Shown: positions 10,060 to 18,772 of the stretch, piece by piece
Layout of the letters: the number at the start of each line of letters is the position of its first letter
Numbering within the stretch: the stretch's first letter is position 1
NCBI GenBank assembly: GCA_963782255.1
Contig: CAWAIS010000001.1
Location: 5,890,001-5,954,000, forward strand
Direction of reading: 5' to 3'
Origin: Roseiarcus sp963782255
GTDB lineage: Bacteria; Pseudomonadota; Alphaproteobacteria; Rhizobiales; Beijerinckiaceae
Length of the DNA: 64,000 nucleotides
Translations under genes and position numbers: made by a program
Notes under the pieces: model-generated
The model's input: only the letters and a program-made list of their open reading frames with translations
Database searches by the model: none
Told to the model about the DNA's origin: nothing

Positions 10060-10542
10060 CTATCCTTTCGGCACGGTCACCGTTTCGAAATCGGCTGGCA
10101 TCACAATCTCCAGCAATTCGCAGTCGTCGGAATAACCGAGCACGGTGTGCTTAATGCGCGGCGGTTGAAGCCAGCAACTGCCAGCTTCAAAGGTGTGAAT
10201 GCCTTCGCCCTCAAATTCCGTTTTGTACCAGCCTTTCACCACATAGATCATTTGGAAATCGACGTCGTGAAAATGCGGGGTCGACGCCTCCTCTGGCCGA
10301 AACGGTGGAATGAAGCGGATGACATGGGCTCGCACCATTCCGCCCGTCGCCGCCGCGATTCCGAGGTCTCGATACTTGGCGTATGTGCGCAGGCCCTGGT
10401 CGAAATCGTCGTCGCGATGATGGCTGACTGTGAATTTGTGCTTCGATCGCGCCCCGGCGCGTTCGACAAGTTGTGCGGTTTTTTTCGTCTCCGATTTTAC
10501 CGTTGACTGTGGTCCTTCTGTCGCGGGTTCGGCCTTCGCCAT
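10060..10542 (-). CDS. Cupin-domain protein
   Basis: This 160-residue protein has a single cupin fold: metal-binding residues appear in TPHFHDVDFQMIYVVKGW (two His and a later Gln/Glu region) and in the second motif WLQPPRIKHTVLGYSDDCE with a conserved His. The first 45 residues are basic and low in structure. Such stand-alone cupins bind small ligands or act as dioxygenase-like enzymes, so the substrate is unknown. The ATG at 10542 follows a good AGGAG site that lies across the stop codon of an SDR remnant, so the two formed an operon. Confidence 0.75.
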   Translation of the reverse strand: MAKAEPATEGPQSTVKSETKKTAQLVERAGARSKHKFTVSHHRDDDFDQGLRTYAKYRDLGIAAATGGMVRAHVIRFIPPFRPEEASTPHFHDVDFQMIYVVKGWYKTEFEGEGIHTFEAGSCWLQPPRIKHTVLGYSDDCELLEIVMPADFETVTVPKG

Positions 10543-10551
10543 GTCAAACTC

Positions 10552-10700
10552 CTATTTGCAGCTGGCCCCACGTTTTCTGACCCACTTAGTACTCCACGCC
10601 CAAACAGCCGTTTTCATTGCCGGCGCATACCCGCCGGCGTTCGCTCCGCCGTCGATTGCGAGCGCGGTTCCGGTGATGAAGCTCGCGTCTTGCTTGTGCG
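10552..10700 (-). pseudogene. C-terminal remnant of a short-chain dehydrogenase (SDR)
   Basis: The last 47 residues before the TAG at 10552-10554 read DASFITGTALAIDGGANAGG followed by an unusual tail YAPAMKTAVWAW. The ITGTALAIDGG motif is the typical C-terminal signature of classical SDR oxidoreductases. The Rossmann fold and catalytic Tyr-Lys are missing; upstream of about 10700 the sequence is unrelated. The cupin start codon follows 10 bases later. Confidence 0.65.
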
Positions 10701-11261
10701 ACCTCATTTGCGGCGGCGGGCCACGGTGCCGGGTGTGGGATGACAGCGGCCAAAACTCGGACCGACCGTCATCCCCGTCCTATGTGATGCCGTTACGCTT
10801 TTGTTTGGGTGGCTAATCGAGGTTCCTTCAGGCGCAGAGGTAATGAAGCCACCGGCAGCGGCAAGTCACTGCGTTTTAGCAGATCCCCCGAAAGTCGCAT
10901 CGACCTGCTTTTTGAAATCGCCCATGTCGTATTCGCTTCCGTTCAACACGGTGCTCCATTTCCGCGTGAGCGCGGCTGCCGCTATCGCTTCCTTGATCTG
11001 AGCACCCGTGGCTCCGGCGTGTCGGGCGGCCTGGGTATGGTAGTACACACAGTAAGCGCAAGGGATCTGCGCTGCGACGCCAAGCCCGATCAACTCCTTT
11101 GTCTTCGCATCCAGGGCTCCATTTGGATTGCCGACAGCCTGAAACTCTTGCCAGGCGGCGGCTACGCCCTGTTCAGGAAACGTGTCCTTGATGAATTTTG
11201 GCGCGTCTTGAGCATTCACGCTTTGACTGGCCGCCACGACCGGAAGGATGCTTAGAGCTAA

Positions 11262-12198
11262 GAGTTTGTCCGGAAACATCATGTGGGATTGCATAGTTTT
11301 CGCAGCATGAGGCGGATGGAAGCGAGGCGGAGGAACGCGAGCGCCTTGCGGTTGAGGCATTCCCAGTCCTTGGCCAGCCGTCGGCAGCGGCCGAGCCAGG
11401 CAAAGGTGCGTTCGCCGATCCAGCGCTTGGGCAGGACGACGAAGGCCTTGGCCTGATCCGATCGCTTGACGATCTCGACCTTCACGCGCGCCAGAGTTCG
11501 TCCGATGGCGGTCTGAAATTGCGGCCCTCGATAGCCGCCGTCGGCAAAGAGCCTGGTCAGGAACGGAAAGGCGCCGAACAAGGTCGCCATCAGCGCGGCG
11601 CCGCCGTCGCGGTCCTGGATGTCGGCGGCGTGGACGATCGCATGCATCAACAGGCCCTGCGTATCGACGAGGATGTGGCGCTTTTTGCCCATGATTTTCT
11701 TGCCGGCGTCGTAACCCGCCGGATCGATGCAGGTCCCCCTTTTTCCGCGCTCTTGACGCTCTGGCTGTCGATGATCGCGGCGGTCGGGCTCGCCTCGCGA
11801 GCGGCCGCTTCGCGACACTTCACGTAGAGCGCGTCGTGGATGCGATCGAGCGTGCCGTCCCAACTCCAGCGATCGAAGTAATCGTAAAGCGTCGAACGCG
11901 GCGGCAGGTCCTTCGGCACGGCGCGCCATTGGCAGCCGGTGCTCAGGACATACATCAGGCCGTTGACGACCTCGCGCTCATCGACATGACGTCGGTTGCC
12001 GCCGCGCTTGGCCGGTGGAATGAACGGCTCGACATGCGCCCATTCCGCGTCGGTCAGATCGCTCGGATAGCGCAGCCGACTGCGGTCGTAGCGAGCGCGA
12101 TTTTCGTTGGTCCACATCAGCGACCCCCCAAGCGATTCGGGCCGCCTTCCTTAAATCATAAGCGATTCCAACAATTCGTTAAGTTCCCGGACGGGCTC
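11262..12198. mobile_element. IS5-family (IS427-like) insertion sequence
   Basis: The 937-base element has terminal inverted repeats GAGTTTGTCCGGAAAC (left) and GAGCCCGTCCGGGAAC (right, reverse complement), and is flanked by the 3-bp direct repeat TAA at 11259-11261 and 12199-12201. It carries two overlapping transposase frames. Removing it restores a signal peptide in the target gene, which confirms the boundaries. Confidence 0.9.
11279..12117 (-). CDS. IS5-family transposase, orfA/orfB with probable -1 frameshift
   Basis: orfA (ATG 12117, stop near 11647) has the DUF4096-type N-terminus LTDAEWAHVEPFIPP and the first catalytic Asp in AAIIDSQSVKS. orfB (to 11279) carries GYDAGKKIMGKKRHILVDT, a second Asp in LFADGGYRG and the Glu region WIGERTFAWLGR. 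The frames overlap at AAAAAGGGGG (minus strand, 11736-11745), one base apart in the -1 direction. IS427-group elements are known to make the full DDE transposase by programmed frameshifting on such runs, so this is probably not a mutation. The three catalytic residues are all present. Confidence 0.8.
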
Positions 12199-12304
12199 TA
12201 AGGTCGCAAAGACAATTTTCATTTGTTTCCTCCTCTCTCTATGCAGTTCGCCAATTCCCGAAAGCGGGACCTTAAACGCCCGCAGCGATTGAATACGCCT
12301 AAAT

Positions 12305-13343
12305 TGGTATCCCCTTCACTGCCCCTGAGGGACGTGGTACGCCTGTCTGGTGGACACCACTCGACACCCGGTCGCTGGACTTGATTACCCGCGCACGTTT
12401 CAGGCGATGGACGAACGCTTCCGTGACGACGCGGCCTGCCGCGAGTACATCCGTCGTTTGCGCTGGCCTCAGGGATTCACCTGCCCCCACTGCGGAGAGG
12501 CGGGGGAGCCATGGGTGATGGCAGGGGGATGGCTGCGGTGTCGGGCCTGCCGCAAACAGACATCGCTGACCGCCGGGACGATCTTCGAGGGTGCCCGTAA
12601 GCCGTTGCGAATGTGGTTTCTGGCGATGTGGTTCGTCACCAGCCAGAAGAATGGGGTCAGTGCGCTCGGCCTCCAGAGGGAATTGGGCTTGGCAGCTACG
12701 AAACTGCCTGGACCTGGCTGCACAAACTGCGCCGCGCCATGGTCCGGCCGGGCCGGGACCTGCTGTCTGGTGCGATCGAGGTTGATGAAACCTATGTTGG
12801 TGGCCCGGAACAGGGTACGCGAGGCCGAGAAACCGAGAGCAAGGCCATCGTCGCCATAGCAGTCGAGAAGAACGGCCGGGGGCTTGGCCGCATCCGCCTT
12901 CAGCAGATCGGAGATGTCTCGACAGACAGCCTGCTTCCCTTCGTCCAAGGCGCTGTGAAGCGCGGGGCGATGGTTCACACCGACGGCTGGAGGGGTTGTG
13001 CTGCCGGACTGGCGGCGGCCGGTTACCAGCATCAGGTCACGGTCCTCAGCGGCGGCTCCGACCCGGCGCACGAAGTCATGCCGCGCGTCCACCTCGTCGC
13101 CTCGCTGCTCAAGCAATGGCTGATCGGTACTCATCAAGGTGGCGTCCAGCATCAACATCTCGACTACTACCTCGACGAATTCACCTTCCGCTTCAATCGC
13201 CGCAGATCACAGGCCCGCGGGCTGCTCTTTCATCGCCTCGCCCAACAAGCCCTCGCCGTTGGACCCGCGCCCTACAACGCCATCGTCAAGCCACCGGGTT
13301 CCAGCAACTCCCGGACAACGGGGCAATGAAGGGGATACCAAAT
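12305..13343. mobile_element. IS1595-family insertion sequence
   Basis: The ends form a near-perfect inverted repeat: GGTATCCCCTTCACTGCCCC at 12306 and, as reverse complement, GGTATCCCCTTCATTGCCCC ending at 13339. The sequence TACGCCTAAAT is repeated directly at 12294-12304 and 13344-13354. Family members normally duplicate 8 bases, so the exact ends may differ by a few bases. The element carries one transposase gene with a frameshift. Confidence 0.8.
12350..13329 (+). pseudogene. IS1595-family transposase, one frameshift
   Basis: The N-terminal part has the zinc-ribbon of this family (CPHCGEAGEPW and CRACRKQTSLTAGTIF). The C-terminal part has an ISXO2-like DDE/N core: IEVDETYVGG, then HTDGWRG, and the terminal LDYYLDEFTFRFNRRRS. 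One G is missing in the run at 12685-12687; restoring it joins LQRELGLGSYETAWTWLHK. The terminal RFNRRRSQARGLLFHRL is standard. Unless the break is an assembly error, the transposase is inactive. Confidence 0.85.
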
Positions 13344-13354
13344 TACGCCTAAAT

Positions 13355-13887
13355 GCCGGCCCAAATGCGACAGAAAAAGTCCCCTTGGCCGCCGAGAAAG
13401 CACACCGGCCAACTTGACGCCCTGACCACGCGGGACGCGATCTCGCCTTTGAATTGCGGTTTCGGCGCGCATTGCGGTCCTTCCCGAGGGACCAAATCGC
13501 AATCCGAACCTACCGGAGAACCGCCAATGGCCGCCGCAAGCCGCTCGCTCGCTACGGCGCTATGGGGAGCGCGCTTCGCGAGCGGCTTGCTCCCGCCGAG
13601 CTACACCACCAGGCGGGACACGACCCGGGGTGTCGGGGCACCGCCCGTTTGGCGTGCGCCTCGATTTCTTTGGTTCATCGCACCCCCGCTTTGGTGGTCC
13701 GCCGATCCCGTCGAACTCCCAGCGGCCCCGACCGTGTTCCGTCGCCGCCATTTTTGACTGCGCGAGCTGATCGGCCGGCCAGTGAAATTTCGCTTCCGGA
13801 ACTGGCAAAGGCTGTGGCTTGTTCTGGTCACAGTGACGGCGTCATAAGGGCGCTGGCTGACAGTCGAGCGCCGACGAGGGGGTCTCA
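13355..13887. other. Region without recognisable genes upstream of glgX
   Basis: Between the IS1595 element and glgX no protein family can be recognised. An open frame at 13353-13757 has no domain signature and is treated as chance. The stretch contains a 13-bp inverted repeat (13536-13590) and a second imperfect palindrome around 13470-13502 (ATTGCGGTCC pairing with GGACC and CGCAAT). The promoter of glgX should lie in its last 150 bases, but no clear -35/-10 pair is visible. Confidence 0.5.
13536..13590. repeat. 13-bp perfect inverted repeat
   Basis: GCAAGCCGCTCGC at 13536-13548 is the exact reverse complement of GCGAGCGGCTTGC at 13578-13590, with a 29-base loop. There is no T-run after it, so it is not a simple terminator. 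It could be a REP-like hairpin or the end of an old element. Confidence 0.6.
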
Positions 13888-16023
13888 TTGCGGATCAGTG
13901 AAGGCAAGCCCTATCCTCTTGGAGCGACGGCCGACGCAGAGGGCACAAACTTTGCTGTCTTCTCAGCCCACGCGACGAGGGTCGAAGTCTGCATCTTCGA
14001 TGCCGAGGGCGGCCGCGAGATCGAGCGGTTCGAACTCCCGGAATACACCGACGAAATCTTCCACGGCCATGTGGCCGATGTCGGCCCCGGAACGTTCTAT
14101 GGCTTCCGCGTGCACGGCCCTTACGAGCCCCAGTCGGGACATCAATTCAATCCGAACAAGCTCTTGCTTGACCCCTATGCCCGCGCCCATGCTGGCAAGC
14201 TCGTGTGGGACCCCGCCGTTTTCGGCTACACGCTTGGGGCCGAAGACGGCGATCTGACCCTGGATGAGCGCGACAGCGCTCCGTTCGTGCCCAAGTCCCT
14301 CGTGGTCGATCCCAACTTCGACTGGCGGGGCGAATACCGCCGGCGCAACGTGCCGTGGGACCAAACGATCGTCTACGAAGCCCACGTCAAAGGGTTCACC
14401 AAGCTGAATCCCGCGGTCGATGAGCATCTGAGGGGCTTTTACGCCGGACTTGGCTCAAAGCCAGTCGTCGAATACATCCGGTCGCTGGGCGTGACCTCGG
14501 TGGAATTGTTACCCGTCCATACCTTCATCGACGACAGTCATCTTCTCGAAAAGGGGCTGAAGAACTATTGGGGCTACAACTCGATCGGATTTTTTGCGCC
14601 CGATCCCCGCTACGCGGCCGACGTTCCGAACTCGCTGCGCGAATTCAAGGAGATGATCGCGCGCTTGCACGACGGGGGCCTCGAGGTCATTTTGGATGTC
14701 GTCTACAACCACACTGCTGAGGGGAACGAACTCGGGCCGACCCTTTCCTTCAAAGGCATCGACAATAGCTCCTACTACCGGCTTCTCCCCGATCAGCCGC
14801 GCTATTACATCAACGACACCGGGACCGGCAACACGCTCAATCTGAGCCATCCGCGCGTCATCCAGATGGTGGCCGACAGCCTGCGCTACTGGGTGAGCGA
14901 AATGCGCGTCGATGGATTCCGCTTCGATCTGGGCACGATCCTCGCGCGGGAGCCCGACGGATTCAAAACGGAGAGTGGTTTTTTGAAGGCGATCGGACAG
15001 GATCCTCTGCTTGCCGAGGTCAAGCTGATTGCTGAGCCATGGGACTGTGGACCGGGAGGCTACCAGGTCGGCGGCTTTCCTCCGGGCTGGGCCGAATGGA
15101 ACGATACGTTCCGCGACGTCTCGCGGGACTTCTGGCGGGGCGAGGCGAGCGCGAAGACCCTTGCGCCGCGTCTTTGCGCGTCCCCCGACAAATTCAATTT
15201 TCGAGGCCGAAAGCCATGGGCGAGTGTCAATTTCATTGTCGCCCATGACGGTTTCACTCTTCGCGACCTCGTTTCCTACAACGACAAACACAACGAGGCG
15301 AACGGCGAGGACAACCGCGACGGCCACTCTGACAATCGGTCGTGGAACTGCGGAGCCGAAGGCCCAACCGATGATCGCGAAATCCGGGCGCTGCGTTGGC
15401 GGCAGATGCGCAATTTTCTCGCAACCCTCCTGCTCTCCCAGGGTACGCCGATGGTGTGCGCCGGCGATGAATTCGGCCGCACCCAGAGCGGCAACAACAA
15501 CGCCTATTGCCAGGACACCGAGATGAGCTGGGCGAACTGGAAGTTGGACGACGAGCAGCTGGCCCTTGTCGAGTTTTTCCGGCGCCTCACGGCTTTGTTT
15601 CATCTTTACCCGGTCCTCCGCCGATCTCGATTTTTCACCGGCGAGATGAATCCTGACATCGACGTTCAGGACGTGACTTGGATCGACGCGAACGGATCGC
15701 AAATGAAGGCGGAAACCTGGGACAACGAACTCACCCACTGTTTCGGCATGCTTCTGGACGGACGCGCCCAGGTTAGCGGGATCAGGCGGCGGGGAGAGGA
15801 TGCAACCCTGCTCATCGTGTTCAACGCCCACCACGACGTGGTGAAGTTCGCGTTGCCGCCCTGCGCCGAGACAACCCGTTGGAACAGGCTTTTCGACACC
15901 AACGATCCGGCGCTGCCGGGGCAGAAATTCAAGATCGGCGCTGTCTACGACGTGACCGGGCGCTCGATGCTGCTCTTCGAGCGGGTTCCTTCCGCGAACA
16001 AGCATCCACCCCGCACGAGGTGA
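13888..16023 (+). CDS. glgX: Glycogen debranching enzyme GlgX
   Basis: This 711-residue cytoplasmic enzyme removes short alpha-1,6 branches from glycogen limit dextrins. It has an N-terminal CBM48 domain (residues about 8-100, GTNFAVFSAHATRVEVC) and a GH13 barrel. Conserved GH13 regions are visible: DVVYNHT; VDGFRFDLGT with the nucleophile Asp near 342; LIAEPWDCG with the acid Glu near 381; and FIVAHDGFTLRDLVSYN near 451, with the GlgX-typical NNNAYCQD. The start is TTG 13888, preceded by GAGGGGG at good distance; there is no ATG nearby. It converges on treY with only 19 bases between stops. Its products (maltodextrins) are the substrate of TreY. Confidence 0.95.
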   Translation: MRISEGKPYPLGATADAEGTNFAVFSAHATRVEVCIFDAEGGREIERFELPEYTDEIFHGHVADVGPGTFYGFRVHGPYEPQSGHQFNPNKLLLDPYARAHAGKLVWDPAVFGYTLGAEDGDLTLDERDSAPFVPKSLVVDPNFDWRGEYRRRNVPWDQTIVYEAHVKGFTKLNPAVDEHLRGFYAGLGSKPVVEYIRSLGVTSVELLPVHTFIDDSHLLEKGLKNYWGYNSIGFFAPDPRYAADVPNSLREFKEMIARLHDGGLEVILDVVYNHTAEGNELGPTLSFKGIDNSSYYRLLPDQPRYYINDTGTGNTLNLSHPRVIQMVADSLRYWVSEMRVDGFRFDLGTILAREPDGFKTESGFLKAIGQDPLLAEVKLIAEPWDCGPGGYQVGGFPPGWAEWNDTFRDVSRDFWRGEASAKTLAPRLCASPDKFNFRGRKPWASVNFIVAHDGFTLRDLVSYNDKHNEANGEDNRDGHSDNRSWNCGAEGPTDDREIRALRWRQMRNFLATLLLSQGTPMVCAGDEFGRTQSGNNNAYCQDTEMSWANWKLDDEQLALVEFFRRLTALFHLYPVLRRSRFFTGEMNPDIDVQDVTWIDANGSQMKAETWDNELTHCFGMLLDGRAQVSGIRRRGEDATLLIVFNAHHDVVKFALPPCAETTRWNRLFDTNDPALPGQKFKIGAVYDVTGRSMLLFERVPSANKHPPRTR

Positions 16024-16042
16024 CCCACGCTTGTGTCAGGCG

Positions 16043-18772
16043 TTACAGGGTCGTCAGGACCGCGAACGGCAGCGGATCCAGCAAATCGTGCAAGTGGCCG
16101 GCCTCGTCGAGCTTGCACGCGCGGAAGAGATCGAACCAGGCGCCCGCAGGCAGTCGCGCCTCAGCTCGCCAGTTCGGCTTCGCCTCGCGCAAGGCGGGAA
16201 ACCGAGCGATCAGAACGGCAAGACGCCGCTCGCCGTGCGACCGGACAAAGCCGACCGCCCAACTCGCTTCTTCGCCTTCGATCTCGATCGGCTGGTAATC
16301 GGCGCTCGCGAAGAAGCCCGCATGCTCGCGGCGGAACGCAAGGAGGAGCGCAATCGTCGCGAGCTTCACCCGTCCATCGCGCCAATCATGCATGAGCGTA
16401 TCGAACAGCGCGCGTCTTTCCTCCATGGCTGAAAGACGCGGCGCGAGTTCGGCCATCATCTCCTGGCGCTGGCGATAGTCGACGGCGCGGCGATTGTCCG
16501 GGTCGACGAGGCTCAGATCCCACAACTCGCAACCTTGGTAGATGTCGGGTACCCCGGGCGCGGTCAGCTTCATGACCGTCTGCGCAAGACTGTTCTGGAC
16601 GCCAAGTCGCGCGACCCGCTGTACGAACGGAAGAAAGCTCGTGAGGAAGCCATTCCCCTCGGGACTCAGCGCTTCCCGCGCGAACGAGCGCATGGCCTGC
16701 TCATACTCGGCGTTCGGCGCCGTCCAGCTCGAACGTCGCTTTGCTTCGCGCAGCGATTTCTCCAACGCCGCCTCGACTCGCCCCTGATAGGCTTCGTGCA
16801 GCGAAGGGCTCAAGCCGTCCAGCAGATCTACGGGCCAGGAGCCTACCAGCATCTGATAGAACATGTACTCGTCGTTGCGATCCGGTGCCGCGCGGCCTTC
16901 AACGTCGCCCAGTCTGGCGCGCAAGAGCCAACTCCAGGAGGCGACCTGGCGCCCCCATTCCTCGGGGAACTCAGAAAGCACGGCAAGCCTCGTTCTCGCG
17001 TCCTCGCCTCGCTTGGTGTCGTGAGTAGCCGTCGCCAGGATGGCGTGCGGCCAGTGCTCCGCCCGCTGGGCGTTGGCTTTGTGGAAGACGGGCGGCGCGA
17101 CGCCAAAGCGCTCCGGGGCGCCGCCGACTTCATTTAGCGCAAGGAAGCGATTGTAACGATAAAAGGCTGTATCCTCGAAGCCCTTAGCCATGACGGGTCC
17201 TGAGAACTGCTGCAGCTTCATCGCAAAACGCAGCGCAGCGGTCCTGCTGATCTCCTTTGCCGGAGAGCGCGCCGTTTCCGCGGACAACACGTCTTGCAGG
17301 AAGTCGAAAGCGGAAGGGTGCACATCCGGATCGAAGCGACGCGCGCGCGCAACCGCCCATGCGATGTCACGTCGGTCGGCGTCGGATGGCGAACCGGTCA
17401 AATCGACATACGTGCGATAGACTGGAAAGTTCGCGACGATCTGCTTGATCGCCCGCTGCAGGATGGCCCGAGTGAGATCTGCTGTCATCGGACTTTGGCG
17501 GGCCAGGCGCGCCGCCGCGCGGCCAAGCGCATTCAGTTCGCTTGCCATCTCGTTGTCCATAATCCTCAGCTTGCAGAGCCGGACGATCTCCTCGAATTCG
17601 TCGCTGGCGCCGGCAAATGCGCCATAGATCTCGGTGAACGCGGCTTCGGCGGACGGGTCCATGAGTACGCCAAGCGACAAATTCAGATAGTCGTAGCCGG
17701 TCGTGCCCTCGACCGGCCATTCAGCGCACAGCTGTTCGTGCGGCGCGAGGATCTTCTCGACCACAAGATAGAATGGCCTGCCGACGCGATCGCGCAGCGC
17801 CTCGAGATAGGCCTTCGCGTCGAAGAGCCCGTCGACGTGATCGATTCTGAGCCCCTCGATCTCCTCCGCCCCGAGCATTTGGAACACCCGCGCGTGAGCA
17901 TGCTTGAACACCGGCCCGAGCTCCATACGCAGGCCGGCGAGATCGTTGATGTTGAAGAAGCGCCGGTAGTTGATCTCGTCCTCGGCCACGCGATGAAACG
18001 CGACGCGCCAGAACTGCGCACTGATCAACGCGTCCAGTTCGCGCCAGTCGCGGTTGAACGTAGCGAGCCGGGAGCTGATCTCCTCGCACGCATTCGCGTC
18101 GGAGCCTACGAGTTCCGCCAATTCCGCCTTGAGGTCGTGCGCACGCTCGGCGATTTCGGGGCGCCATTGCGGCAGGTCGAGAAATCGATCCGCCATGACG
18201 TCAAGGGCCGCGTTTTGGTGGCCGAGAATGAGCGGATAAGTCAGGGGGCATATGGGCAGCTTGTGTTCGTCATAAGCCCATATTGCAAAGGCCCCGTCGT
18301 CGAACTTCAGCGTTAGTTTGCCACTCCTTAGCGCCTGGCCGTATTGCTCGCCGAGCACAGGCGCGAGCAGCTTGTTCTGCCCTGCGCCGTCATGCGCCGA
18401 CCAGTCGATGTCAAACCATCCCGCATAGCGGGACTCGGGCCCCCATTCGAGTACGTCGAGCCAGAGCGGATTATCGGCGCCGCCGACCCCCATATGATTT
18501 GGAACGAAATCGAGAATTCGTTGGAGGCCCTCGCGTCGAAACGCATGGATCATCGAAGCGTACTCTGCTTCTGTCCCGAGCTCCGGATTGAGCTCTGCGT
18601 GGTTCGTGATGTCGTAGCCATGCGCGCTGCCTGGGCGCGCCTTGAAGAACGGCGAGAGATAGACATGGCTAACACCGAGGCGCGCGAGATAGGGCGCGAG
18701 GGCTGCGGCCTCATTGAAGCCGAAGCCTGCGCGCAATTGCAGCCGATAGGTGGCGCGGGGAATGATCGTCAC
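16043..18772 (-). CDS. treY: Maltooligosyltrehalose synthase TreY
   Basis: This 909-residue GH13 enzyme isomerises the reducing-end alpha-1,4 bond of maltodextrins to alpha,alpha-1,1, forming maltooligosyltrehalose. Typical sequence blocks are ATYRLQLRAGFGFNEAAAL at the N-terminus, LSPFFKARPGSAHGYDI, ILDFVPNHMG, LRIDHVDGLFDAKAY (nucleophile Asp near 305), LVVEKILAPHEQL with the catalytic Glu, and ATHDTKRGEDARTR. The length is normal for the family. It starts with an ATGA overlap on the treZ stop, so the pair is translationally coupled. No frameshift is seen. Confidence 0.95.
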   Translation of the reverse strand: MTIIPRATYRLQLRAGFGFNEAAALAPYLARLGVSHVYLSPFFKARPGSAHGYDITNHAELNPELGTEAEYASMIHAFRREGLQRILDFVPNHMGVGGADNPLWLDVLEWGPESRYAGWFDIDWSAHDGAGQNKLLAPVLGEQYGQALRSGKLTLKFDDGAFAIWAYDEHKLPICPLTYPLILGHQNAALDVMADRFLDLPQWRPEIAERAHDLKAELAELVGSDANACEEISSRLATFNRDWRELDALISAQFWRVAFHRVAEDEINYRRFFNINDLAGLRMELGPVFKHAHARVFQMLGAEEIEGLRIDHVDGLFDAKAYLEALRDRVGRPFYLVVEKILAPHEQLCAEWPVEGTTGYDYLNLSLGVLMDPSAEAAFTEIYGAFAGASDEFEEIVRLCKLRIMDNEMASELNALGRAAARLARQSPMTADLTRAILQRAIKQIVANFPVYRTYVDLTGSPSDADRRDIAWAVARARRFDPDVHPSAFDFLQDVLSAETARSPAKEISRTAALRFAMKLQQFSGPVMAKGFEDTAFYRYNRFLALNEVGGAPERFGVAPPVFHKANAQRAEHWPHAILATATHDTKRGEDARTRLAVLSEFPEEWGRQVASWSWLLRARLGDVEGRAAPDRNDEYMFYQMLVGSWPVDLLDGLSPSLHEAYQGRVEAALEKSLREAKRRSSWTAPNAEYEQAMRSFAREALSPEGNGFLTSFLPFVQRVARLGVQNSLAQTVMKLTAPGVPDIYQGCELWDLSLVDPDNRRAVDYRQRQEMMAELAPRLSAMEERRALFDTLMHDWRDGRVKLATIALLLAFRREHAGFFASADYQPIEIEGEEASWAVGFVRSHGERRLAVLIARFPALREAKPNWRAEARLPAGAWFDLFRACKLDEAGHLHDLLDPLPFAVLTTL

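Larger units (their letters stand above)
10866..12222 (-). pseudogene. Exported AhpD/carboxymuconolactone decarboxylase-like gene split by an IS5-family element
   Basis: The main part (10866-11261) encodes a CMD/AhpD-type protein: ELIGLGVAAQIPCAYCVYYH contains the CxxC pair and following His of the redox-active site. The first codons lie beyond the inserted element at 12199-12222. Joining 12199 to 11261 with one TAA copy gives MKIVFATLALSILPVVAAS, a signal peptide with a probable cleavage after SVNAQ, behind a strong AGGAGG site. The original protein was about 140 residues and periplasmic, and probably acted on peroxides or thiol redox. The element may supply an alternative ATG at 11282 or 11279 that keeps part of the leader. 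Confidence 0.85.

Noticed and set aside
11279..12117. IS5 transposase considered a pseudogene
   Set aside because: The overlap is in the -1 register on an A5G5 run, typical of programmed frameshifting in IS427-group elements, and all catalytic residues are present.
13353..13757. 134-codon open frame upstream of glgX
   Set aside because: No recognisable domain, low-complexity Arg/Pro/Trp composition, and overlap with strong palindromes.
14509..16005. 498-codon open frame opposite glgX
   Set aside because: Antisense shadow of a gene with clear GH13 motifs; the composition is Arg/Val/Glu-rich without family features.
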